Below, in pieces: positions 7,842 through 15,833 of a stretch of 64,000 bases of DNA. How positions within the stretch are numbered: position 1 is the stretch's first letter; each line of letters opens with the position of its first letter. The translations under genes and the position numbers were made by a program. Source of the DNA: DASVHS01 sp038244815 (GTDB lineage: Bacteria > Acidobacteriota > Thermoanaerobaculia > Gp7-AA8); assembly GCA_038244815.1 (NCBI GenBank), contig JBBRTB010000002.1, positions 209,723 through 273,722 on the forward strand. The letters are read 5' to 3'. The notes beneath the pieces are model-generated. The model was not told the DNA's origin. It was given only the letters and a program-made list of their open reading frames with translations, and did no database searches.

Positions 7842-8291
7842 ATGGCGCGGGAGAAACGGATTCTCGTAGTCGAGGACGATGACGCGATTCGCACGCTCAT
7901 GTTCACGGTACTGCGCCGTCACGGATTCAAGGTCGACGCGTCCCCGAATGGTGCGCACGCGATCGACCGCTTTTCGCGCTGCGTCTACTCGCTGGTCCTG
8001 CTGGACCTGATGATGCCGGTGATGACCGGCTACGATTTTCTTGCCGAGCTCGAAAAGCGCGAGATCGCCCACAGGCCACTCGTCTTCGTGCTGACCGCCG
8101 GGGGATCGACCAACAGCCTTCCCGCGGACGTGGTCACCGGGAGCTTCCGCAAGCCCTTCGACCTCGACCTGCTCGTGGACACGATTTCGGCGTGCCTGTC
8201 GACGCTGGAGGAGCCGCTGCAACCGGACAGTTGTCCCGTTGCGGAGAGCGAGCGGATCAACGGCCGGCGCCGACCCGAAGATCCGAAGTGA
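7842..8291 (+). CDS. Receiver-only response regulator
   Basis: 149-residue stand-alone CheY-like receiver. The acidic pocket is Asp11/Asp12 and the phospho-acceptor is Asp55 in VLLDLMMP. Thr85 in FVLTA and Lys104 in FRKPFD complete the switch residues, so it should be phosphorylatable. There is no output domain; a tail of about 30 residues ends CPVAESE-like and resembles the tail of the next gene. ATG 7842 is chosen over a longer frame because the receiver begins immediately after it. Its kinase is not in the window. Confidence 0.85.
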   Translation: MAREKRILVVEDDDAIRTLMFTVLRRHGFKVDASPNGAHAIDRFSRCVYSLVLLDLMMPVMTGYDFLAELEKREIAHRPLVFVLTAGGSTNSLPADVVTGSFRKPFDLDLLVDTISACLSTLEEPLQPDSCPVAESERINGRRRPEDPK

Positions 8292-8342
8292 TGGCATGCC
8301 TTTTGACATTTCACGGAATCAGGAAAGGGAATTTCGACAGCG

Positions 8343-8795
8343 ATGAAAGAAAAACCCCGAGTGCTCATCATTGAAGATCACGACGTTCTGCGTGCGATGC
8401 TGTTCGCCATCCTGCGGCACCAGCCGCTGGCGGTCGATACAGCTGAGTCGGGCGATGTGGCCCTCGAAAAGGTGGAGAGTTGCGACTACGCGCTCATCCT
8501 CATCGACATGAACCTGGCTAACGACAGCGCGGGCACGTTTCTCAGCCGGTTCCGTGAATTGCGGCCGGAGGCGACGACGTTCATCATCGCGGTGCGCGAT
8601 CCCAAAAGAGAGCTAGCCCTGGACTGGTCTCTCGTTTCGGCAGTCCTCAACAAGCCTCTGGAGATCGACACGCTGGCCACGGTGGTGAGGGAGTGCGCGA
8701 TCGTCGTACCGCCACCCGAGGATCCACTCGACTGTCCTCCATCCGAGAGCGAAGTGCGCACGAGCTTTGACCGGACCTCTCCGATCACCAACTGA
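8343..8795 (+). CDS. Receiver-only response regulator, partly degenerate
   Basis: 150-residue receiver, a paralogue of the gene 51 bases upstream. Asp11, phospho-acceptor Asp55 in LILIDMNL and Lys104 in LNKPLE are present. The conserved Thr/Ser of the switch is Ala83 (FIIAVRD), and the usual Met-Pro after the acceptor Asp is replaced by MNLAND. Signalling by phosphorylation may therefore be weakened, or the protein may act as a phosphate sink or a phosphorylation-independent partner. Both tails share a PPSESE/PVAESE-type motif, supporting tandem duplication. An AGGAAAGGGAA sequence lies before the start. Confidence 0.8.
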   Translation: MKEKPRVLIIEDHDVLRAMLFAILRHQPLAVDTAESGDVALEKVESCDYALILIDMNLANDSAGTFLSRFRELRPEATTFIIAVRDPKRELALDWSLVSAVLNKPLEIDTLATVVRECAIVVPPPEDPLDCPPSESEVRTSFDRTSPITN

Positions 8796-8877
8796 ATCGT
8801 CCCGGATGGTCGAATTCCTCGACTGGGGCCGCGAATCGTCGTACGACACCGGCGGAGCGGAAGGTAGGGGCCTGGAC

Positions 8878-8918
8878 GAGATTGGAGATTGCGCGGCCGA
8901 TCGTGAATCTCTAATCTC
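8878..8918. repeat. Hairpin built from GAGATT-type repeat
   Basis: GAGATTGGAGATT (8878-8890) pairs with AATCTCTAATCTC (8906-8918) around a 15-base G+C-rich loop, with one G-T mismatch. It sits between the response regulator and the transporter gene and ends 11 bases before the transporter start. One arm matches 4098-4111. There is no T-run, so it does not look like an intrinsic terminator. Confidence 0.5.
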
Positions 8919-8929
8919 CAGTCTCCGCA

Positions 8930-9790
8930 ATGGACGACCGCCGCAAAGGCATCCTGTATATCGTCGCCGCCGCGATTCTCTGGTCCAGCGGCGGCATCGG
9001 CATCAAGGCGCTGGCGGATACACCGCTCAAAGTCTCGTTCTACCGCTCGTTGTTTGCCGCGATCGCGCTCCTCGTCCTTTTCGGACGGCAGGTCTGGGGA
9101 CGGCGTCAGTGGAAATCGACCGGCGTTTTCGCCATGGCCATCGTCAGCTACGGTGCCTGCCTGACGACGTTCGTCGTGGCCACGAAGTGGACGACAGCGG
9201 CGAATGCGATCTTCCTCCAGTACGCCGGCGTGGTGTGGGTGCTCATCTTTTCACCGCTGGTCACGCGGGAGCAGATGCGTCTGCGGGACGCGATCGCCAT
9301 CGCGGTGGCCATGACGGGGATGGCGCTGTTCTTCGTGGGCCGCTTCGAGTCGCGCGGCATGGCCGGCAACGTGATGGCGCTGATCTCGAGCGTGTTCTTC
9401 GCCGCGCTCATCCTGGCGCTGCGACGTGAGAATCACGCGGCACAGTCGGCCATCACATGGGGCAACATCGCGGTCGCCGTGGCGCTCGTGCCGTTCATCC
9501 GCCACGATCTCACCCTCACCCGGAAATCCCTCGGCATCCTTCTCTTTCTAGGTCTGTTTCAGATCGCGCTTCCCTACGTTCTGTTCGTGCGTGGACTGAA
9601 ATACGTGACGGCGACACAGGCCTCGCTCACCGGCATGCTCGAGCCCATCGCCAATCCGGTCTGGGTCTTCCTCTTCCTCGGCGAGCGCCCCTCGGCGTTC
9701 GCAATCGGTGGCGCGGCGGTCGTGCTCTCCGCCATCGCCTGGCATACGCTTACAGGCAGCGCCACGGCGGATCTGCCGGCCGTGGACTAG
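8930..9790 (+). CDS. EamA/DMT-superfamily metabolite transporter
   Basis: 286-residue inner-membrane protein with about ten hydrophobic helices in two EamA repeats (about residues 8-138 and 148-276). The first repeat starts with AAILWSSGGIGIKAL and the second carries the usual GLKYVTATQASLTGMLEP-type loop near its end. DMT transporters move small metabolites, often amino acids or amines, usually outward. The amine-catabolism-like genes start 21 bases downstream, so the substrate might be related, but this is inference. Confidence 0.82.
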   Translation: MDDRRKGILYIVAAAILWSSGGIGIKALADTPLKVSFYRSLFAAIALLVLFGRQVWGRRQWKSTGVFAMAIVSYGACLTTFVVATKWTTAANAIFLQYAGVVWVLIFSPLVTREQMRLRDAIAIAVAMTGMALFFVGRFESRGMAGNVMALISSVFFAALILALRRENHAAQSAITWGNIAVAVALVPFIRHDLTLTRKSLGILLFLGLFQIALPYVLFVRGLKYVTATQASLTGMLEPIANPVWVFLFLGERPSAFAIGGAAVVLSAIAWHTLTGSATADLPAVD

Positions 9791-9811
9791 CACTTGCAGC
9801 GGAGACCGACG

Positions 9812-11197
9812 ATGGCAGCGACGTTCGAGCTGATCGAACCGGCGACCGGACAGCGTCTGGCGTCCATTCCGGAAGCGACCCGCGACGGTGTCGATCGCGC
9901 CGTCCGCGCTGCCGACGCGGCCTACCGCAAAGGCGAGTGGCGCCGGATGCACCCGCGAGAACGGGGCCGGATCATGTTGCGCGTGGCGGCGCTCATTCGC
10001 GAGCACGCGGACGAACTGGCCCGCGCCGAGTCGCGCAATGTCGGAAAACCGATCCGCGATTCACGCGACGAAGTGGGACTGGCCGCCGATTGCTTCGAGT
10101 ACTACGGCGGCACCACCAACAAGGTCGGCGGCCAGACCATCCCCGCCAATCCCAACGGCATCCTGATGACGTTCCGCGAGCCGGTCGGCGTATGCGGGAT
10201 CATCGTCCCGTGGAACTTTCCCATCGCCATCACGTCATGGAAAGTCTCCCCCGCCCTGGCCATGGGAAACACGGTGGTGCTCAAACCGGCCGAGCAGACG
10301 CCGCTCACGGCCCTGCGGCTGGAAGAACTGATGCGCGTGGCCGGCGTCCCCGAGGGAGTGTTCCAGGTGGTGACCGGAAGGGGCGAAACCGCCGGCGATG
10401 CGCTGGTGCGCCATCCGCTCGTGCGCAAGATCGCGTTCACCGGATCGACCGAGGTCGGCGCGAACGTGATGCGCATTGCCGCCGACGATATCAAGCGCGT
10501 CAGCCTGGAGCTCGGCGGCAAGTCAGCGAACATCATCTTCGACGACTGCAACTTCGATCGCGCCGTCGCCTCGGCCACCTCCAGCGCCCTCGGCAATGCG
10601 GGCCAGGACTGTTGCGCGCGCAGCCGCGTGCTCGTGCAGCAGTCTCTCTACGACAGGTTCCAGAAAGCCATCGTGGCCGCCTTCGAGAACGTGAAGGTGG
10701 GAGATCCACTGCTGGATGATACGGAGATGGGTCCGCTCGTGACCGACGGACACCGCAAACGCGTGATGAGCTACATCGAAAGCGGAAAAGCGGAAGGAGC
10801 GACGCTGGCCAGCGGTGGAGCGGCCTCTGGCGGCCCGGGCTGGTTTCTGGAGCCGACGGTCTTTCTCGACGCCAGGCCCGATATGAAGATCATGCGCGAG
10901 GAGATCTTCGGTCCCGTCCTGGCGGTGATGCCGTTCAAGGACGAGAACGAGGCCGTGGTCCTGGCCAACGACAGCATGTACGGTCTCTCCGGATCGATCT
11001 GGACGAAAGACATCTCCCGCGCCCTGCGCGTCGCGCGAGCCGTCGAAACCGGGAATCTCTCGATCAACACCGGCAGCAGCGTCCATCTCGAAGCTCCCTT
11101 CGGCGGCGTGAAGCACAGCGGCATCGGCCGGGAACTCGGTCTGGTGGCGCTCGACCATTACACGGAGTGGAAGACGGTGTATATCGACGTGACATGA
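9812..11197 (+). CDS. NAD(P)-dependent aldehyde dehydrogenase
   Basis: 461-residue cytosolic enzyme that oxidises an aldehyde to the acid. Key residues are Asn135 in VPWNFP (oxyanion), Glu233 in SLELGGKS (general base) and nucleophile Cys267 in GNAGQDC. The sequence resembles betaine-aldehyde and gamma-glutamyl-aminobutyraldehyde dehydrogenases. The ATG at 9812 follows GGAGA (9801-9805) at good spacing; a TTG 18 bases upstream is less likely. With the glutamine-synthetase-like ligase and the SDR downstream it suggests a gamma-glutamylated amine pathway. It is about 20-30 residues shorter at the N-terminus than many family members. Confidence 0.88.
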   Translation: MAATFELIEPATGQRLASIPEATRDGVDRAVRAADAAYRKGEWRRMHPRERGRIMLRVAALIREHADELARAESRNVGKPIRDSRDEVGLAADCFEYYGGTTNKVGGQTIPANPNGILMTFREPVGVCGIIVPWNFPIAITSWKVSPALAMGNTVVLKPAEQTPLTALRLEELMRVAGVPEGVFQVVTGRGETAGDALVRHPLVRKIAFTGSTEVGANVMRIAADDIKRVSLELGGKSANIIFDDCNFDRAVASATSSALGNAGQDCCARSRVLVQQSLYDRFQKAIVAAFENVKVGDPLLDDTEMGPLVTDGHRKRVMSYIESGKAEGATLASGGAASGGPGWFLEPTVFLDARPDMKIMREEIFGPVLAVMPFKDENEAVVLANDSMYGLSGSIWTKDISRALRVARAVETGNLSINTGSSVHLEAPFGGVKHSGIGRELGLVALDHYTEWKTVYIDVT

Positions 11198-11237
11198 TCG
11201 GGTTTCCGGGGCAACCCGGCAACCCGAAAAATTCGAA

Positions 11238-12614
11238 ATGCAAGGCCGAATCGATCTCGAAACGCTGCAGCGAATGGTCGTCGACGGCGACGTGGAGACG
11301 GTCATCGCCGTTCTGCCCGACATGTACGGGCGCCTCGTCGGCAAGCGGTTCAACGCGCGCTACTTCCTCGAAGAAGTGGCCCAGCACGGGATGCACGCCT
11401 GCGATTACCTGCTGGCGTGCGACATGGACATGGAGCCGGTGCCCGGCTATGCATTCACGAGCTGGGCGAAAGGCTACGGCGACTTCCGTCCTGTTCCCGA
11501 CTTCGACACGATGCGCGTAGCGTCGTGGCTGGAGAAGAGTGCGCTCGTGATCTGCGACGTCATGCACGACTCGAAGGACGAGCGCGTGGGGGTGGCGCCG
11601 CGAAGCATTCTGAGACGGCAGGTGGAACGCGCGGCCAAAGCGGGCTACACCGCCATGGGCGCGTCGGAGCTCGAGCTGTACGTATTCAAGGACTCGTACG
11701 AAACCGCGGCGGAGAAGGGCTTCATCCGGATCGAGCCGATCGGCCGCGTCATCGAGGACTATCACATCCTTCAGAGCACGAAAGAGGAGTTCCTCATCGG
11801 CGCGATCCGCTCGCATCTCGAGCGCTCCGGTGTTCCTGTCGAATCGTCGAAGGGAGAATGGGGACCGGGCCAGCAGGAGATCGGACTCCGTTACGCGGAG
11901 CTCGTGGAGATGGCCGATCGCCATGCCATCTACAAGCACGCTGCCAAGGAAATCGCCTGGAAGGCTGGACGCGCCGTCACGTTCATGGCCAAGTGGGATG
12001 AGCGCTACGCCGGCTCGAGCTGCCACATCCACATGAGTCTCTGGGACGCGAAGGGCCGGAAGCCCCTCTTCCACGGCAAGGACCGGCTCGGACCCATCCA
12101 GTGCTCTCCGGTCTTCCGCCATTTCCTCGGCGGCTGGATGGCCCACATCCGCGATGTGTTTGCGTTTTACGCGCCGTATCCGGCCTCGTACAAACGATAC
12201 GTGGCCGGTTCGTTTGCGCCGACGGGAATCGCCTGGAGCTACGACAACCGTACGGCCGGCTTCCGCATCGTCGGACAGGGGCCGTCGCTGCGCATCGAAT
12301 GCCGCGCCGCCGGTGCGGACGCGAACCCCTATCTCGCGTTTGCAGTCACCCTCGCGGCCGGTCTCGACGGCATCGAAAACAAGATCGAGCCGCCGCCGGC
12401 GTTCGAAGGCGACGTGTACGGCGCGATGGACCTGCCGCACATGCCGCATTCGCTCAACGAATCGATCGAGGCGCTCCAGCGCAGCGCGTGGGCGCGTGAA
12501 ACGCTCGGCGACGAGGTCGTCGAGCATTACCTGCATTTCTTCAGGACCGAACAACGAAAGTTCGATTCGGTCGTGACCGACTGGGAACGAAGGCGTTACT
12601 TCGAACAAGCATGA
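11238..12614 (+). CDS. Glutamine-synthetase-family ligase, gamma-glutamyl-polyamine synthetase-like
   Basis: 458-residue member of the glutamine synthetase superfamily. The core is visible: GPGQQEIGLRYAE (Glu metal ligands), SSCHIHMSLW (the HIHMS metal/ATP loop), GIAWSYDNRTAGFRI and RIECRAAGADANPYLAFA (glutamate/nucleotide site). The N-terminal domain is short and diverges from housekeeping GlnA. It lies between an aldehyde dehydrogenase and an SDR, like PuuA-type enzymes that attach glutamate to amines. Ammonia-assimilating GS is unlikely given context and divergence; the amine substrate is unknown. Confidence 0.85.
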   Translation: MQGRIDLETLQRMVVDGDVETVIAVLPDMYGRLVGKRFNARYFLEEVAQHGMHACDYLLACDMDMEPVPGYAFTSWAKGYGDFRPVPDFDTMRVASWLEKSALVICDVMHDSKDERVGVAPRSILRRQVERAAKAGYTAMGASELELYVFKDSYETAAEKGFIRIEPIGRVIEDYHILQSTKEEFLIGAIRSHLERSGVPVESSKGEWGPGQQEIGLRYAELVEMADRHAIYKHAAKEIAWKAGRAVTFMAKWDERYAGSSCHIHMSLWDAKGRKPLFHGKDRLGPIQCSPVFRHFLGGWMAHIRDVFAFYAPYPASYKRYVAGSFAPTGIAWSYDNRTAGFRIVGQGPSLRIECRAAGADANPYLAFAVTLAAGLDGIENKIEPPPAFEGDVYGAMDLPHMPHSLNESIEALQRSAWARETLGDEVVEHYLHFFRTEQRKFDSVVTDWERRRYFEQA

Positions 12615-13384
12615 GACTGGCAAATAAAGTCGCGTTGATCACGGGCGGAGCATCCGGCATCGGCAAGGTTTCCTGCCTCACCTTTGCGCGCGAGGGCGCC
12701 AAAGTCGTGGTCGTCGACCTGAAGGCGGAAGCGGCCCAGGTGACTGTCGATGAGATCAAAAAGGCAGGCGGCGACGCGAAGGCGTTCGCGGCCGACGTAT
12801 CGAAGGCCAAAGACGCTGAAGCGATGGTGAAATTCGCCGAAGACAGCTACGGCAAGCTGAACGTCGCGTTCAACAATGCCGGCATCTTTCTCCCCGACGA
12901 TGACTCCGTGACGAACACGAGTGAAGAGGTCTGGGACAAGACCATCAACGTCAATCTCAAAGGTATTTTCCTCGGCTGCAAATACGAGATCCCGGCGCTG
13001 CTGCGCGCGGGCGGCGGATCGATCATCAATACCGCGTCATTCGTGGCCATCGTCGGCGCAGCCGCGCCGCAGATCGCCTACACCGCAAGCAAAGGCGGCG
13101 TGCTCTCGATGACGCGGGAGATCGCCGTCGAATTCGCCAGAAAAAACATCCGCGCCAACGCGCTTTGTCCAGGCCCGGTGGAGACGCCGCTGCTCAACGA
13201 ACTGCTGGCCGATCCGGCCCGCCGGAATCGGCGCCTCGTCCACATTCCGCCGGGCCGCTTCGCGCGGGCCGAGGAGATGGCGAACGCGGCGCTGTTCCTG
13301 GCCAGCGACGAGTCGTCGTTCGTCAATGCGGCGACCTTTCTCGTCGATGGCGGCATCACCGCCGCGTACATCACGCCGGAGTGA
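12611..13384 (+). CDS. Short-chain dehydrogenase/reductase (SDR)
   Basis: 257-residue classical SDR. It shows TGGASGIG at about 12-19 (cofactor), NNAG, catalytic Ser in INTASFVAIVG, and YTASKGG with the Tyr-Lys pair. The C-terminal DGGITAAY is typical. An acidic residue after the second strand (VVVVDLKAE) favours NAD over NADP. The ATG overlaps the ligase stop as ATGA, so it is co-translated with the presumed amine-catabolism genes. The substrate is not readable. Confidence 0.86.
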   Translation: MRLANKVALITGGASGIGKVSCLTFAREGAKVVVVDLKAEAAQVTVDEIKKAGGDAKAFAADVSKAKDAEAMVKFAEDSYGKLNVAFNNAGIFLPDDDSVTNTSEEVWDKTINVNLKGIFLGCKYEIPALLRAGGGSIINTASFVAIVGAAAPQIAYTASKGGVLSMTREIAVEFARKNIRANALCPGPVETPLLNELLADPARRNRRLVHIPPGRFARAEEMANAALFLASDESSFVNAATFLVDGGITAAYITPE

Positions 13385-13442
13385 GGCGGGGCATCCTCGG
13401 GCGGGGTAAAATGCGCGGCGTGACGCCCGATCCCGAAGGCAC

Positions 13443-13473
13443 GCTCGACCGGCTGAAGCCGGTCGCTACACGG
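13443..13473. repeat. Dispersed palindrome with CCGGCTGAAGCCGG core
   Basis: The core CCGGCTGAAGCCGG is self-complementary and is followed by tCGCTACACGG. The same unit occurs in the opposite orientation at 43256-43287, including the flanking GCTACACGG. It lies in the 192-base gap between two convergent genes, where it could also help end transcription. No convincing gene is seen in this gap. Confidence 0.6.
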
Positions 13474-13576
13474 CTCCCGGTCGCCACACGTCTCATCATC
13501 CGCGCCCGCCGCCCTCCCCTCGACCTCGATGCCGAGGTCTTTCGCTATCGTGTGACAGCGGACGCGATCATCGCCA

Positions 13577-14353
13577 TCAACGAGTCGCGGCGCCCGACCG
13601 AACCTCGATACTGCCGTTCGTTGTGTAGAGCCCGAGCTCGGCACCGCCGCCGTTCATCGTCCCATGCAGTTCACGCCGGCTGAAGCTCTTCGTCGTCACC
13701 GGAAGATCCGTCCGGATCGACCCGTTCGTCGTCTCCGCCTGAAGGTCGGCCGCGAATGACGGCGGAACGGTGAGCGTGATGCTGCCGTTCGTGGTCTCGA
13801 ACTTCATCGGCTTTCCACTGGCCACCTCAAGCAGCTCCGCCCGGATCGCTCCGTTGGTCGTGGTGGCGGTCATCGTTCCCGAGCAACGCAGCGCCTCGAT
13901 CCGTCCGTTCGTCGTCCCCAGTTCGCTGCTTCCGCTGACGTCGGACACGGTGATGCCGCCGTTGGTGTTCTCGACCTTGAGATCGGTGGCGCGCGGCACG
14001 GTCACGTCGTAGTCCACCGCCGCGTTGCCATCATTGCCGAACAGCATGTCGAAGAACCCTGAGTCGCTCTTGCGGGGCATGTGCGTGACGATCGAGAGGC
14101 CGTCGCCGCTCTCGCGAACTTCCACCGAGAGCTTGTCGAGCATTTCCCGCGTCTCAGCCTTGCGGACGGCATGGATGCGCACGCGCGGCTGATCCCAGGA
14201 GCTCACCGTGATCCGTCCGTTGACGTTGTCGATGGAGACGGAACTGCCCACGCGGACGTCGACGGTGCGGTCGAAGGACTCCTGCAGCCGGCTCGCCGAT
14301 GCCGTACCGGCGAACACAACTGTAAGAATGAGTGAAAGAATGGCTCTGCGCAT
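13577..14353 (-). CDS. Secreted DUF4097-family beta-strand-repeat protein
   Basis: 258-residue exported protein with signal peptide MRRAILSLILTVVFAGTASA. The mature part is a run of short beta repeats, each containing a variant of TNG-[RGAS]-I (NVNGRI, NTNGGI, TTNGRI, TTNGAI, TTNGSI three times), spaced mostly 17-25 residues apart. This is the pattern of the DUF4097/LiaG-like right-handed beta-helix family. Function is unknown; relatives are often linked to envelope or anti-sigma systems. GTGGAGG precedes the ATG, and a TTGTTA-N16-TACGAT promoter lies inside the divergent peptidase gene. Its start codon overlaps that gene's start. Confidence 0.8.
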   Translation of the reverse strand: MRRAILSLILTVVFAGTASASRLQESFDRTVDVRVGSSVSIDNVNGRITVSSWDQPRVRIHAVRKAETREMLDKLSVEVRESGDGLSIVTHMPRKSDSGFFDMLFGNDGNAAVDYDVTVPRATDLKVENTNGGITVSDVSGSSELGTTNGRIEALRCSGTMTATTTNGAIRAELLEVASGKPMKFETTNGSITLTVPPSFAADLQAETTNGSIRTDLPVTTKSFSRRELHGTMNGGGAELGLYTTNGSIEVRSGAATR

Positions 14354-15800
14354 GACGACCTCCACGAAGTCACTACGGAGCCCGGCCGGTTGGGTTGCAT
14401 CCGCCATCGTACTGGGGGCCGTTCTTGTAACAACTCTCGTCCGCCTCAACGGTCCCTCGCCCGGCTCCCAGGCGAAGGCTGCGTTCGCCACGTTGCAATC
14501 GCTGCTCGCGGAGAACCGTCCTCATCCCGTCGAGTCGCCCGCCAACCAGATCGTCCGCGACCGCATCATGGCGCGCTTCCGGGCCCTCGGCTACTCGCCC
14601 ACGATCCAGCGAGGCCGCGCCTGCAGCCGGAAGTCGGGGCGCTGCGCAAACGTCGAGAACATCGTCGTCCTGCCCGCCGCGCCGGGGCAGATGATCCTGG
14701 GCGTTGCGCATTACGACTCCGTGCCGCGGGGAGCGGGGGCGTCCGACGACGGCGCGGGTGTGGTCACGATGCTCGAGTGCGCACGGCTGCTTCGCGGCGG
14801 AAAGTTCAGGAACCCGATCGGCTTCCTGATCACCGACGGGGAAGAGGCGGGACTGCTCGGCGCCGAGGCTTTCGTCGCCGACCCGGTTCTCTCAGGCAAC
14901 GTGCGGGCGGTCGTCAACGTGGAGAACCGCGGCACCTCCGGGCCCAGCTACCTGTTCGAAACGAGCACGAACAATGGCGACCTCGTCCCGCTGTTCAACG
15001 CCTTGCCCCGTCCGATCTCCAGCTCCGTTTTTTACACCGTATACACGTTGCTGCCGAACGATACGGATGTCAGCGTATTCAAACGCGCAGGAAAGATCTG
15101 TGTGAACTTCGCGGCCATCGGCGGAGTCGAGCACTACCACACCAGCTCCGACGATCTCGCACACGTCGAGCTGCGCACTCTGCAGCATCACATCGACAAC
15201 GCCGCGGGCATGCTCCGCGCGCTGGCCCAGGCCGATCTCGACCACATGCGTACCGGCAACGACGTGTTCTTCGACGTCTTCGGCTTCTTCGTCGTCTACT
15301 GGCCGTTCGGCTGGACGATCTGGATCGCCCTGGCCAGCCTGGCCGTTCTCGTGACCAGGATGCGTGGCATCCCCAGGCGTGCGATTGCGATCGGCGCTTT
15401 CCTGTTTGTCGGAGCGATCGGTCTCGCCGCGGCGATTGGCATCGTGGCGATGAGGCTGACGCCGCACCGGCTCGCTCATCCGGAGCCTCTCGTCGCCGCG
15501 ATGTGGATCGCCGGCATCGCCTGTACGTTCTTCCTCACGCGTGGCCGGCCGTGGCAGGGGGTGGCCCTGATCTGGAACGTGATCGCGATCGCGCTGGCTC
15601 TCACTCTGCCGGGACTGAGCTTCCTGTTTCTCGTGCCGGCGATCGTGCTCAACCTGCCGGCCCGCGGGATCGTGGCCGCGGCCGTGGCGGCGACACTGCT
15701 CTTCCCGCTCGCGCTCGTGCTCTACACAGCGCTCGGCGGCGTGGCGCTGCCGATCGTGGCCGTGCTTCTGGCATTCGTGGCGTCAACAGCGACGCCGTAA
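14352..15800 (+). CDS. M28-family membrane aminopeptidase
   Basis: 482-residue protein. After an N-terminal membrane anchor (about 12-31) comes an extracytoplasmic M28 zinc peptidase domain. Its ligand motifs are His120 in AHYDS, Asp132 in GASDDGAG, Glu164-Glu165 in DGEEAGLLG, and a final His in GVEHYHTSSDD. About seven to eight C-terminal helices (about 310-480) follow, as in Fxna/YwaD-type membrane M28 proteins. ATG 14352 is preferred; in-frame ATGs at 14340 and 14328 are possible. The start overlaps the divergent DUF4097 start. It ends just before the bidirectional terminator. Confidence 0.83.
   Translation: MTTSTKSLRSPAGWVASAIVLGAVLVTTLVRLNGPSPGSQAKAAFATLQSLLAENRPHPVESPANQIVRDRIMARFRALGYSPTIQRGRACSRKSGRCANVENIVVLPAAPGQMILGVAHYDSVPRGAGASDDGAGVVTMLECARLLRGGKFRNPIGFLITDGEEAGLLGAEAFVADPVLSGNVRAVVNVENRGTSGPSYLFETSTNNGDLVPLFNALPRPISSSVFYTVYTLLPNDTDVSVFKRAGKICVNFAAIGGVEHYHTSSDDLAHVELRTLQHHIDNAAGMLRALAQADLDHMRTGNDVFFDVFGFFVVYWPFGWTIWIALASLAVLVTRMRGIPRRAIAIGAFLFVGAIGLAAAIGIVAMRLTPHRLAHPEPLVAAMWIAGIACTFFLTRGRPWQGVALIWNVIAIALALTLPGLSFLFLVPAIVLNLPARGIVAAAVAATLLFPLALVLYTALGGVALPIVAVLLAFVASTATP
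14406..14433 (-). promoter_or_regulatory. Sigma70-like promoter for the DUF4097 gene
   Basis: Minus strand TTGTTA (14433-14428), 16-base spacer, TACGAT (14411-14406). This would start transcription near 14399 and give a leader of about 45 nt that carries GGAGG. The promoter lies inside the first codons of the divergent M28 gene. Confidence 0.45.
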
Positions 15801-15804
15801 ATGG

Positions 15805-15831
15805 AAAAGCCCGCCGGGTGGCGGGCCTTTT
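15805..15831. terminator. Bidirectional intrinsic terminator between M28 peptidase and rplQ
   Basis: GCCCGCC (15809-15815), loop GGGT, GGCGGGC (15820-15826), flanked by AAAA on the left and TTTT on the right. It therefore works for both convergent units: the M28 gene from the left and the ribosomal operon from the right. Confidence 0.85.
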
Positions 15832-15833
15832 CG

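Noticed and set aside
13420..13683. Plus-strand frame after a TAAAAT box, starting at GTG 13420
   Set aside because: It reads through the CCGGCTGAAGCCGG repeat and then antisense through the DUF4097 gene, with low-complexity Arg-rich sequence and no family.
15805..15831. Considered as another dispersed palindrome
   Set aside because: A-run and T-run flanks and the position between convergent units fit a bidirectional terminator better.
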